Shown one piece after another: positions 27,425 to 39,439 of a stretch of 64,000 nucleotides of DNA (the stretch's first letter is position 1; every line of letters starts with the position of its first letter). The stretch comes from Coffea arabica (Eukaryota > Streptophyta > Magnoliopsida > Gentianales > Rubiaceae). The notes beneath the pieces were generated by a model that searched no databases, was not told the origin of the DNA, and saw nothing but the letters and a program-made list of their open reading frames with translations. A program made the position numbers and the translations under genes. The stretch spans positions 7,572,501 to 7,636,500 of the forward strand of contig NC_092323.1 of NCBI RefSeq assembly GCF_036785885.1, read 5' to 3'.

Positions 27425-27501
27425 TACTTAACAACTGCATCAGTCCCCGCTAATTTCCCTCCTGGAAACCACCGTCCGCTTATGACCACCGACAAACCGC
27501 C

Positions 27502-30500
27502 ATGTCTTCAACTGTGCTCGAAAGCCAATCCCTAACCCTTGACTCCACCACTCGCTACCTGGGCGCTCACACCACCGTCTCCTCTCAACCGCCGCCCATT
27601 TCCCACCCCCTCCCCCCGCTTCCTTCCTCACTTCCCCAACCCAAACTCATTCCTAAAACCCGCTTTATCATCGACGGTTTCAAACACGCCGGTGACTTCT
27701 CCGTCTCTTACTTCCTTTCTCACTTCCACTCTGATCACTACACCGGGCTCAACCCCTTTTGGTCGAAAGGCGTCATTTATTGCTCCTCCGTCACTGCCCG
27801 CCTTCTTATTGAAGTCCTCAAAGTCCCCTCGGCCTTCGTTGTTGCATTGCCCCTCTCCGAACGGTTTCTGATAGACGGATGTGAGGTTGTCCTCGTTGAC
27901 GCCAACCATTGTCCCGGGGCAGTTCAGTTTTTGTTTAAGGTTCCAGTTAATGGAGGTAAATTCGAGAAATATGTTCATACCGGTGATTTTCGCTATTCTG
28001 ATTCCATGAAATTGGTACCGTTGCTAAGTGAATTCATTGGTTCTGATGCTGTGTTTTTGGATACTACCTACTGTAACCCGAAATATGTCTTTCCGGGACA
28101 GCAGGAGTCAATTGAATACATTGTTGGGGTTATAGAGAGAGTTGGAGCTGAAAATGAGGGTAAGTTGAAGAATGTTTTGTTTCTTGTTGCTACTTATGTT
28201 ATTGGGAAAGAGAAGATTTTGCTGGAAATTTCACAGAGGTGTAAGATGAAGATTCATGTCAACGCCAGGAAAATGGCTGTTTTGAGTGTTCTGGGGTTGG
28301 GGGAGTGTGGAGTGTTTACTGAGGATGAGACGGAGAGTAATGTTCATGTTGTTGGTTGGAATGTGTTGGGCGAGACTTGGCCGTATTTTCGACCTAATTT
28401 TGTTAGCATGAAGGAAATTATGAAGGACAGAGGGTATTCTAAGGTTGTGGGATTTGTTCCGACAGGATGGACTTATGAAGTGAAGAAGAATAAGTTTGCG
28501 GTGAGGACAAAGGATTCATTTGAAATACACCTTGTGCCTTATAGTGAGCATTCAAATTATGATGAACTTAGGGAGTACATAAAGTTTTTGAAACCTAAAC
28601 GTGTTATACCTACAGTGGGCATTGATGTGGAGAAACTTGATGGTAAACATGCAAATGCACTTCGAAAACATTTTGTGGGTTTGGTTGATGAGATGGCTGC
28701 TAAGGAAGAATTCTTGATGGGTTTCCACCAAAAGGCCAAGGAGGGGGTTGGGAAGGATGACAATGCTGGTTCTTCAGCGCCAACTGTTTTGTTAAAGCAG
28801 GGGAGTGAGGATATGTTGTCCGTAATTGAATGCAGCAAAAATATTGAGAACGATGATGTTTTAAACTCTTCACTTTCTAAGGAGGGAAGTGCTTCACATG
28901 ATATTGAGATTGTAAATCAAGAGGACATAGAGGAATCTACACAAGAACTTTGTGACTGTTTACCCAGCTGGGTCACTCGAAGTCAGATGTTGGATTTACT
29001 CAACAGCTCAGGAAGAAATGTAGTTGAAGCGGTTTCCCAGTTTTATGAACATGAAACTGAGTTTTATGAGCAAGTTGCTTCAAACATATCCTCTGCATGT
29101 AAATCTCCCTCAAACTCAGAATTAGTAGAGTGCAAATTGCCAGCTAAGTCAACAGAAGGTTTATTTGCATCGTCTGCTAAACTAAGTGGAGTTGAATCTG
29201 GATTGCCTTATAAATGCTGTCCTGATAATATGCTTTCTAAAACTCAGGATATATCTTTTAGAGAAAGGCTTAAGCTACCAAGAACTATTAACCCAAGTAA
29301 GAGTGGAAGTTCTCCAGGGAAGAGGAAGAGAACTCCTGAAAATAAAACAAGCAAAAAAGCTAAAAGGAAAACAATTCCGGAGTCAAATGGGCCAAAACAG
29401 CATACTATAACAAAGTTTTTCCAAAAATTAGTCCCTTCTGTTTCTCAAGCTGAAGAGATTGTAGCTGCATCTGGGCATTCTCATGATGATGATGCTGTGA
29501 TGTTAAATCACTGTACTGAGAGATACAAAGTCGAGGTGGATCAGTTTATTCAGATTGTGAATGGTGACAACGCATTAAGAAGGCATGCTGCTGAGATCTT
29601 GGAGAAGACAAAAGGAGATGTTAATGTGGCACTAGATATCTATTTTAACAATTCTGGTGGTAGTATCATGGAGAAAAAAGTCAGCCTGTCAGAGAGAATT
29701 AATGAGTTCCAGATTCAACCGTCAAAAGGGAATAGCTCTTCTGACCAATGTGCTCAGACGTTAGAGGGATTGACATGTGAGACTGTCACATCTTTAACTG
29801 TACAACCAACAGATAATGTAGGTGTGAATTACGTATCGTTACTGCCTGAAAAATATTCTCCCATTGAGCATGGTTGGTTTCTAGTTATTGTCTTAATTCT
29901 CTTTCCTTATACAGAGAGTTATTTATGTAGGAGAGTTATTATATGTAATGTGTATCATTGACTTTATCCAGCTTGCTGGAAAAAGGGGGAGCCTGCCCCA
30001 TACCTACATCTTGCACGATGTTTTAATCTGCTTGAGGAAGAAAGGGGTAAAATAAAAGCTACATCGATGCTTTGCAATATGTTTAGGAGGTTTGTTTTCT
30101 GGAAAAATATACGTCCTTTTTTTTTGCTATCTTTTCAGAATCTATAACCTCCACAATCGGTCAACATTAGCCTTTTTTGTGGCACATGGAAAGTTATTGT
30201 GTCATCATTTAATCACTTTACTGTTCAATATGCAGCTTGCTGACCTTGTCTCCAGAAGATGTGTTACCTTCTGTGTACTTGTGTACCAACAAGATTGCTC
30301 CTGACCATGAGAACATGGTTAGTGTGTTTTACTGTTGTTGTTGCTTTCAGCATTGTTGTGCTGTTGCCTGCTCTATCTGTCTCCCTCGTAAAGTTTTCTC
30401 CTCTCTTGGCATATTTCCATTCCCTTGGTCAACATCCTCATGTTATTGGCTTTATATGCATGAATCCACACCGTTTATTTCCTCATAGTACTTGATTTTG

Positions 30501-33500
30501 ATTTGGTTTTCCTTTATGTTCTTTCTCAGCGTGCTTTGTTCTATTTTCCAAATTCTTACCAGAAAGAAAGAGCTTTCTTCCTAATTGTCGTTTTCACACT
30601 TAAAGGTTGTCTGCTTTGAATTATTTTTAGCCCTTCCTCTTGTTGACCCTTGAGAGTCAGAAGCCTTAAATATACTGCTGTTTTAGATTTTAAAGTTGAT
30701 ATCGATCACATGTTTGAGTTCCATGGATCATTTCTATGTTAATATTTTGGATCATTTTATTCACCTTAAGTGGTAATAGTAAGTGTATCTCGGTAACTTA
30801 TTGGTAATCAATTTATTCCTTTATTTATTGACTGGAAGGCATTGGGCGATTGTGTGCACAGGAACTTAATATTGGTGGTAGCATTGTTGTAGCAGCATTG
30901 GAAGATGCTTGTGGGACAAACAAATCTAGAGTGCGTGACTTGTATAACAGCCTAGGTGATCTTGGTATGAAAAATTACTTTTGTTTATTGTTTGCTTAAT
31001 GGCTATATGCTACTCTTTACAAGGTTGGATCATGATTGTGTTTAAAAATTCATGTTAAACTGGTGCATACTTAATTAGGTGATGTTGCTCAGCTTTGTCG
31101 AACAACACAACCACTACTTGCTCCTCATGCTGGGCTTACTGTTCGAGGTGTCTATTCTGTTCTTCGAAAGATAAGGTACAATATGCATAATTTCACAGTC
31201 AGCAAATCATATTTTCACTATATCACTTTCAACAAGTGAATATTAGTGGTCGAGTAGTGTTATTCTGGTTTCCCCTTTTCTCCATACTTGATCATGAGCT
31301 ACCCTGTATTCAGTGGTGGAGCCAGTGGGTGACAGTTGGTTTGCTGGAAATTATATATGTATTGGTTAGTTATCTTCAATTTGACAGGGCATTCTAATTT
31401 TGCTAAGGTCGTGGTAGAAATTTTCATTTTCTCATTGGTGTGTGGCAGATGTTATAAGATTACGCCTGTTGTTAAAACATTCTTCAAAATGGAAACATGT
31501 CAATTATTTTTCCTTGACAGATTTCTAGCAAGATTAACTTCTTTTCTGTATACACCTTAAAAAGCAGATTGTGTTTTTTTTTCTTTTTTGTATCTTCGGA
31601 TGTGTCTTATTGTTTAAATTTTTTTTTTCTTTCTTTTTTAAAGATTATGGTAGTCCAGTATGGATTCTGCCATTTTTTCATGTACAATTCATCAGTTTAC
31701 AAACAGGTAGTGGAAGCACAGCTCGGAAGAAAAACCTTATAGTGAATCTTATGCGTTCATGTAGAGAAATGGAGATGAAGTTTCTTGTCAGGACCTTGGT
31801 ATGGCATGCTTTATCTGAAATTTCTTCTTATACTGTTAAGTCACAATCTTTTAGCACAGTTGGTTGATCTTGAAAGATTAATCTTTTGAGTTCTAGTTGA
31901 TTCTGCATTGAGCTATAACTGGTGTTAATAGTTTGTTTGATTTTCTTGATGTGAAAAGAATCAAGATGTAGAAAATTTAATGCGTTACCTTTTTGTTGAT
32001 GTTTATTAGTTAACTTGGAATCTAATGTGTTGGCCGTGAGATAAAAGTATTTTGCTTTTGTGTCATGGTTGTGTTCCAGCACCCTAGTCATCTTTTCTTT
32101 TTCCTTTCTTTTTTCTTTTTTTCATTTTTTCCGGTTATAAAGTGTGAGTTAGCCTCTTAAGGGTGAGGACAATTATGGTAATATACATGATAAACCAAGA
32201 AGTTTTTAAAGATAATGAAGGATAAGTGAGAAATGATGCTACTTTATCTTTTATCAGTATCCACTACATGGGTATGCTATCTAGGAATAGCTAGCCAAAT
32301 ATGAGGATGAGTAGGGTGGTGATGTATGAGTCAGAGTTGGTCTCTTGAAGAGATCCTGTTTATGTGAATGATTATATTGTATTTTCACACTCATAGTTTT
32401 CCATATGCATTGAAAAAGGAGATCATATGATCTGCACTAGAAAATATCATACAGAATGATCTACATGAGATGATGTGTAGTTAATTTTCTGCTGATCATG
32501 CATATAGTACGGTGGTGGTCTTTTGATCTTTATTCTATATGTAGGTTAGAAATTTGCGTATTGGAGCGATGATGAGAACTGTTTTGCCTGCATTAGCACA
32601 AGCTATTGTAATAACCTCCAGTGAAGGACCTGTTGAAAATTTGAAGGATCATCTTCAAGTATGTTCCCTTCTTTGGGGTCAGAAATCATGAGATTTTACT
32701 TCTCAAAAGAAATGTTGTTGACGTGGCTTTTACTTGCTGGGGAAAAACAACTACTAGTTTCCACCATGTTCTGGTTGAACAATGTTTTTATTTAGATGTG
32801 ATTCCTATTACACTACCTTTTGTCCAATGTACCATTTAATAACTTTTTCCTTCTGATTATTGCATTAAATTTCTTTTTCTTTCTTGTTCTTAGTGCCTTT
32901 CTTCAGCTGTCGTTGACGCTTATAACATACTTCCTCATTTGGTAAGCATTTCGTTCTATGTACTAGTGCATGGCATATGCATTTTAAAGGTGTTGATTGA
33001 ATATTGAAATTTTTATGTGTGAATGATATTGTATTATCATAATGCACCATGTTATCCTTCTGTAATTTGTTTGGTTTTGACAATGCTGTCAATGAAGATA
33101 AAAGCTTCTTTTATTGTTTAATGTGTATTAATATCTATGAGTTGTCTGATTATTCTTCTGAATGAAAATATTAGCTATAGCATCTTCAAACCATTAATGC
33201 CCTGAATGCTTTGATTTGCTGTTGATTAGGATTTACTAATACCCAAATTAATGGAGAAAGGAGTTCAATTTTCTTCAATGGCTTTATCAATGGTTCCTGG
33301 CATACCCATCAAGCCAATGCTTGCAAAGTATGTTTGCCACCTACTTCTGCTGCTTTTATACTTCCTCCTTTTGTCTTATTTAATTGATGCTATCTCTCTT
33401 TGTATTAATTATTCTTATTCTTGTAGGATTACTAATGGATCCCCTCAGGTTCTGAAGCTCTTTCAAAACAAAGCCTTGACGTGTGAATATAAGTAAGTTC

Positions 33501-36500
33501 TCCACAAATTTGCTATTGCTTTTTCTTTTGTATTGCCGATCTTTCTGTTTTTGACAATTCTTGCACGCTTGGTTTCTACACAGCATGAATTTCTTGAATG
33601 CTTAGTAGGAGACAGTTTGATGGTACACCTTAGTGGCTCTAGCAATCTCATTTTATACATTCCGTTCTGGAAGTCTAGCTATTTTATGGGTGAGTAGTAA
33701 AAATGCTAGAACTTTTTTTTCAATTCTGAGATCCTTTCTTCACGTAATGGGTTCGCACTCATTTGTGTTTTTGCCGAATTATATATATAATGTTTCGGAT
33801 GGGGTTCTGCCATTTACGCATGTGCCCAAATACTTCAAAGTTCCTTGGCACTTCAGTTAGTGGATTGAAGTTATTTTTTTCACTTAATTTAAGGTGAGAT
33901 AACTCTAATATTTGGCGCTTGTGTGGTTGGCTTGGTGAAGGTTATATCCATCGTGGAAGATTTCTAATTTTTTTGGAGGTGCCCTATGTTTATAAACTGA
34001 TGTAGATTTATGTTCTTAAGACAAGCCTCAAATTTTTGCGCTATCAGAAGTTTATATCAAGTATTTCAATGGTTTTACTTCATGGATGTAATGGCCTGTG
34101 ATCCAATTGTTTAGGTTGATTTGTCTGGTTTCTGGATCCTGATATGCTTCCCCCAATTTAATGCCATTCATTGAAGTCAGAATCTTTTACATGTTGGATT
34201 AGTTGAATACTTTTGCTCAACGAGAAAAAATCCATTGCATGACTTTGCATCATTCTTGTCTAAAAGATTTGGACTTCATACTGGGATGCTTTTCAAACTG
34301 AATATGTTTGCCTTCTCTTCCTTTGATTGGGTTGGGTTCAGAGGTATCTTATTTCTCAAATATTATTTATCACTGTTAAGATTGGCTTTCACATCCAAGG
34401 AAGCATACCAGTCTGATCACATTGAAGTGTTTGGTGCACTTTTTTATGAATTCGGATCTGAACTGCATATTACTCCATGCTTTGTTGGTCTGATAATTAA
34501 GAGGGGAAAAGGATGCCACAGGTCCTTGAATTTAGAATCTATAAGGCCGTTATGTTACAACATTTGCTTGATATTTAAATCCAATTTCTGATCCATCCAT
34601 GTATTTGCTCCAAAAGATGTATGGTTTTCAAGGCGCACAATCTTGTTTTTCTCCTATAGGATGTGGAATTTGTTTGCAATCTTCTGTTTGAATTTCGTAT
34701 GTTATTGTGAGAAAGAGCAAATCACAAGTAACTTATGTAGATTAAAAAATAAAAAAAAACTTTATTTACAATGTCCTTTCTTAATTGAAAAGTCTGTCCA
34801 GACTTTTCTGAGCAGCATATATTTTCATTTTTCAGATATGATGGCCAGCGAGCCCAAATTCACAGATTAGATAATGGATCTGTTCATGTATTCTCACGGA
34901 GTGGGGATGAAACAACAACAAAATTCCCTGATTTATTAGATATAATTGGGGAAGCATGCGGCTCTGCTTCAATAACTTTCATAGTGGATGCAGAGGTATA
35001 TTGCTTCTCTGATGAAATATACTAGACTTGTCGGCTTTGAAATTCATGCTGATTATTTTTGTGCATGGCTTGAAATGATTATTACCGTCTTCAATCATGG
35101 TCGTCTGTTTGTTTATTTGTGTATGACCTTGCATTTCCAGGTAGTTGCAATTGATAGGAAGAAAAATATGAAGCTTATGTCATTCCAAGAATTATCTTCT
35201 CGGGAAAGAGGAAGTAAAGATTCCATGGTTTCTGTAGGAAAAATAAAGGTAGCATGTTATGTTCTTTTACATATTGGGAACCTCTACTTTTCTTAAAAAT
35301 TTTGTAGAGTTTTGTGTTATTGGGAGTGCCAATTGGGTATAAATTTGCATTTGGATTACTGTTACTTGCCATATGGTTCTGCTGTTCTTGTTGACATCAT
35401 TGATATGCACTGGGACGAAAGTAGTAAACTTAATTCTTTCATTGTATTCTCTCCTAAACCTAGATAACTTAAGATTTTTGTTCTGCATTACATGGTTACC
35501 TATTGAAGGAGGTCGAAGCTGTTCGACGCTGAAAATGATTACACAAGATTATGGAAATTTCCCGCTAAGAACATTTGGCATTTATTTTGTCTTCTAATGG
35601 TCACGGCTATTTTTTTTCCTAATGTCATAACTGTTCAATGATTATCTGGGAATCAGAAAGGAAGAAACAAGATGAATCTAAGAGAAGTTTGGTCATTATC
35701 CAAAAGCCATGTTTGTTTTTCTCCAGTAGGTTTGTCTATTGGAATCCAGAACCAGGTTGTGGCATGAAGAGAGTTTTATGGATATTTTAACCTAAATAGT
35801 GGTCAAATTGTTTCTGCAAGCAGTTAGCCGAGCAGTATTTTGTCTTCTCTTATTTAGGTACTAGGCATTTACAAAAGCCATTTTAAGAAAGATAAAAGCA
35901 TGAATGCTCCTTGCATTTTGATGATGAATTGTTCAAATTCTTGAAGAAGCCAATCATGATCATTTTGCATTAATTGAAGGTCAGGAGTTTCCGGAGAAAG
36001 AATGAATGTGCATTAATGTGAGCTATCTAAATAAATCGAGCAGTCAGTTTTTTCACCTTTGAATAAAAGAAAGTAGAAATTGAAAAGCAAAATGAAACAT
36101 GTGTAAGAAGCTTTTAAAAAGGCGAGGTTTTGAGAAGGAAGAAGTTAAAATCAGCTGAACTAAAGCATCTGAAAACAGGCCTATCAAGTGCTTCATTATC
36201 TACGGGTTTTCATTCATTTCTTTTACCTCCTTATTACTTAGTAGTATTACAAGCTTCTGACATTTTGTTATATATGCAGGTTGATATTTGTGTTTTCATC
36301 TTTGATATTATGTTCGCGAATGGGAAGCAGTAATGATCTTGTACCTTTCTACAAACATTTATGGTTTAAATCATGTTTTACTGTCATGTATGATATTCAA
36401 TATCAAGCTATGGTTATACTTTATAGCAGTCTACAGGGGATTTGAGAAAGGTTCTGAACTCTTATGTCACCATCAATCTGTTTGGTCTCATTTTCATCTA

Positions 36501-38548
36501 AACTAAATGATTAATCTTGCCTGCGACTAGTTTGATTTATATAGTTTTACGTCTCTCACTGATCTTGATTCACATTTTCTCCAGGTTGTTGAGCCTTCCC
36601 CTTCGCCAAAGACGGATGCGTATGCACTTTCTCCATCTTTGCAGAGTAGATTTTTCTATCTTACCTGGGGGTGACTTTTAATTGCATAGATCTTATTTTA
36701 AGCTCATTTTAAACTTGCTTCTGAATTACAGATTTGAAGGACTTGTTTGGTCAGGAGAGACCAGGTTATTTGGAGTATGCAAAAGAAATTACGGTAAGTA
36801 ATTTATTGTTAACACATATGATAGCCACTTTGTTGTCAAAGATGTCATGAATTTACTTCGTTTAGGTGGAGGCAGAAGATGCTTGTCCAAATAATGAAGC
36901 CACATTGACCAGGATGAATTGTTTTCTTGATAATGCAATCCATTCCTCCTGTGAAGGAGTCATGGTTAAATCTCTTGATGTGGATGCTGGATATACTCCG
37001 TCAAAGCGTTCTGATGCATGGTTAAAGGTGACGTAACAGAAGTTATAAAATCTTAACAAAGCAAAACAATTGTTGCTACTAACAAATAGTTTTGCTTTTG
37101 CAGGTGAAAAGAGATTATGTGGAAGGTCTAAGTGATTCGTTGGATTTAGTCCCTATAGGTGCTTGGCACGGGAATGGAAGAAAAGCAGGATGGTAATAAT
37201 CCAGCTATTTCTTGTTCTGCACTTTTATCCTACTGTTTGTATGCATCAGCTCTTTTCCCTTACTTTGGTAAGCTCGTCTAGATATTTTATTTCCAGATGA
37301 ATGGAACCCATCATGCGGTGTTGAGAAAATACGTTAGATAATCATTAGCCTCTTAAGTTTCTCAATTGGAACGCAAATATTTCAATCATTAATATCGTGC
37401 TAGTGAAAGATATCTTCTTTATTTCTTAAATGTTTAACTTAAGGCTGTTTATGATGCTTCAGATTTTTCCTTTAGTGTCATGTTGGATTTTTCAGGAGCA
37501 AAGATTGTTTTCCTTTTCTTCATTAGGAAACCCAAAGACTTGTTTTTAGTTGCATCTTTGATGTGTGTAATTGTTTGTTGTTTTTCAATGATTTAGGTAC
37601 AGCCCTTTCCTTATGGCCTGCTACAATCCTGATACGGAAGAGTTCCAGAGTGTATGCCGTGTCATGTCTGGGTTTTCAGATTCCTTCTACAAAGAGGTAA
37701 ATCAAGCATAATCTGGTATTGACTTGTTCTTTCAGTGAACTTCAAAATTCTTAGGCTGCAAAACACTTGATGACGCACAGCTGAGGGTCCTTTTACTAGT
37801 TTTTTTCTTTCGTGGGGGGTTGGGGTTGGGGGGGGGGGTCTTTTTTACTATTTAGCTCATGGTAATTGAAGATTTTGATATGTCATAGTTAACTTGAGAT
37901 TACTTGGTAGCTTTTGATGTTTCATCTATAAGATTAAAAGTAGTTAGCGTTATTGCTCTATACATGCGCATAATAGTAGTCTCCGTGGCTATTAATTAGA
38001 TTGAAACCTTCAGTTAGGTTGGTGGTGTTGTCTGTGAGAGTTGTGTCATTAGTTGTAACATCTTTTTATCCGAGTTCAAATCTTCGTATGAATATGCAAA
38101 ATTGATGCAAAGGATTCCTCCTCGTTGTCTTTCCAATTTGGTAAATTGCTAGGTATTGTAAGCTGCCGGTAAGTCATAAATGCATTCAGATGACTTTCCA
38201 GATGCTCAGAAACTGATCAGGCATCTATGTTTATAACAGATGAAAGATTTCTTCTCTGGGGACAAAATCCTTGCAAAGAAGCCTTCTCATTATCGAACTG
38301 TGGAGGTGCCTGATATGTGGTTTGCTGCAGAATTAGTGTGGGAGATCAGGGGTGCAGATTTCACAGTCTCCCCTGTTCACCATGCAGCCATTGGTTTAAT
38401 TCATCCGTCCCGTGGGATCTCAGTCAGGTTCCCCAGATTTGTTGGATCTGTATCTGATAGAAATCCTGAGGAATGTAGCACATCTGCAGATATAGCAGAA
38501 ATGTTCAATTCTCAAACTCGAAAGATGAACCTCGACAAAATAGTTTGA
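27502..38548 (+). CDS. LIG6: DNA ligase 6 (beta-CASP nuclease domain fused to ATP-dependent ligase)
   Basis: Plant-specific repair ligase, nuclear. 1424 residues, against roughly 1400 in Arabidopsis. Nineteen exons: 27502-29872, 29972-30089, 30236-30317, 30862-30964, 31079-31175, 31696-31798, 32545-32658, 32894-32941, 33230-33327, 33427-33492, 34836-34995, 35141-35248, 36280-36329, 36585-36619, 36732-36793, 36866-37027, 37104-37192, 37597-37696, 38240-38548. The N-terminal SNM1-like metallo-beta-lactamase/beta-CASP part keeps HFHSDH (74-79), [16 protein letters not shown] and [13 protein letters not shown] linker carries two UBA-like helical blocks, a basic stretch ([18 protein letters not shown]) and a PIP-box-like QHTITKFF (633-640). 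The ligase part holds motif I EYKYDGQR (nucleotide-binding Lys1067), EGVMVK (motif IV) and WLKVKRDY (motif V). Exon phases close exactly and all key residues are present. Confidence 0.96.
37811..37839 (+). other. G-run with quadruplex potential in ligase intron 18
   Basis: Intron 18 (37697-38239) contains a run of six G, TT, four G, TT and about ten more G. This satisfies the simple four-tract rule for a G-quadruplex on the transcribed RNA. Confidence 0.6.
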
Positions 38549-39082
38549 GCTGAGCTTTTGTATCACTGTAGATGGATAAGCTTTTTGTATGATGTAGCAA
38601 TATAAACAAGATTCCTTCCATGTCTATGGCTATAAGTTGGAATCTGTTCTGTATAGAATGCTTAAACGTCATTATGGATCCATGTTGCTCGGCAAACGCA
38701 AGAACCTATGTCTGTAATCTTCGTCCATGAGAGTCTAGCAATGTCCAAGAAAGATGGAACATATCCATCCCCTCAAAAAGCTAAAAGCAGCAAATGTGCT
38801 CTAGTTATTGAACCCAGCCACTGTACAGATGTTTCTTGACCTCGGACGGAATTACTACTACTTTATCTTTTGCTCTCAGAGGCACTTGATCCTTTTGCTG
38901 CCTTAGGTCCGTCTCACGAACACGAAGGTGCGTGACAAACCAGTTTGGGTAAGCCATGTGATGTAACCTAAGACTAAGACTGGATTACGATATGAGCCCA
39001 GTAAACATCCATTTCCTAAGACGGATAACGTAGCAAGGAGAGGGAGCGGCCCAGTGGGCCCAAAATATGCACCTCAAAAACT
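38549..39082. other. spacer between DNA ligase 6 and ASF1
   Basis: Ligase 3' UTR, then the ASF1 promoter. No separate gene is seen. Confidence 0.45.
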
Positions 39083-39098
39083 CCCGCCAAGCGCCAAA
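39083..39098 (-). promoter_or_regulatory. adjacent E2F-type sites in the ASF1 promoter
   Basis: The + strand reads CCCGCCAAGCGCCAAA. Its complement holds TTTGGCGC (an exact TTTSSCGC E2F site) and the E2F-like TTGGCGGG. The pair lies about 340 bases upstream of the ASF1 ATG. Confidence 0.6.
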
Positions 39099-39439
39099 AC
39101 CGGCTAGTCCCGGTTTCCGAACGGGTAGCCGGTGATCAAAATAATAAAGAGCTAGCCTAACAGTAATACACTGGAGAAATTGTTGTCATTCCAGCAGAAG
39201 AGAAGCAGTAGTAGAGTATTTAGTCCTTCCTCTTTGCTCTTGCTGGGCGTGTTGAGTCGCGGTCGCCGTCGTTCCTCCTATTGGGGTTTTCTCCGCCGAC
39301 CATCGAGTTCGAGGCGTTTTGCCTCCGTTCCATGAAGAAGAAATCTAGGGCTGAGCTGGTTTTGCTTCAACTTTGTCTAATAAAGCTAAAACCCCTTCGA
39401 GATTTTACAAGTTTACTTTAGCTTGCTCAAGTGGGAAAA

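Noticed and set aside
37811-37839. Interstitial telomere repeat (TTGGGG words)
   Set aside because: Plant telomeres are TTTAGGG; this is a G-run with two TT breaks, not a repeat array.
38010-38110. Possible SINE in ligase intron 18, with a B-box-like gagttcaaatc
   Set aside because: No clear A box at the right spacing, no A-tail and no target duplication.
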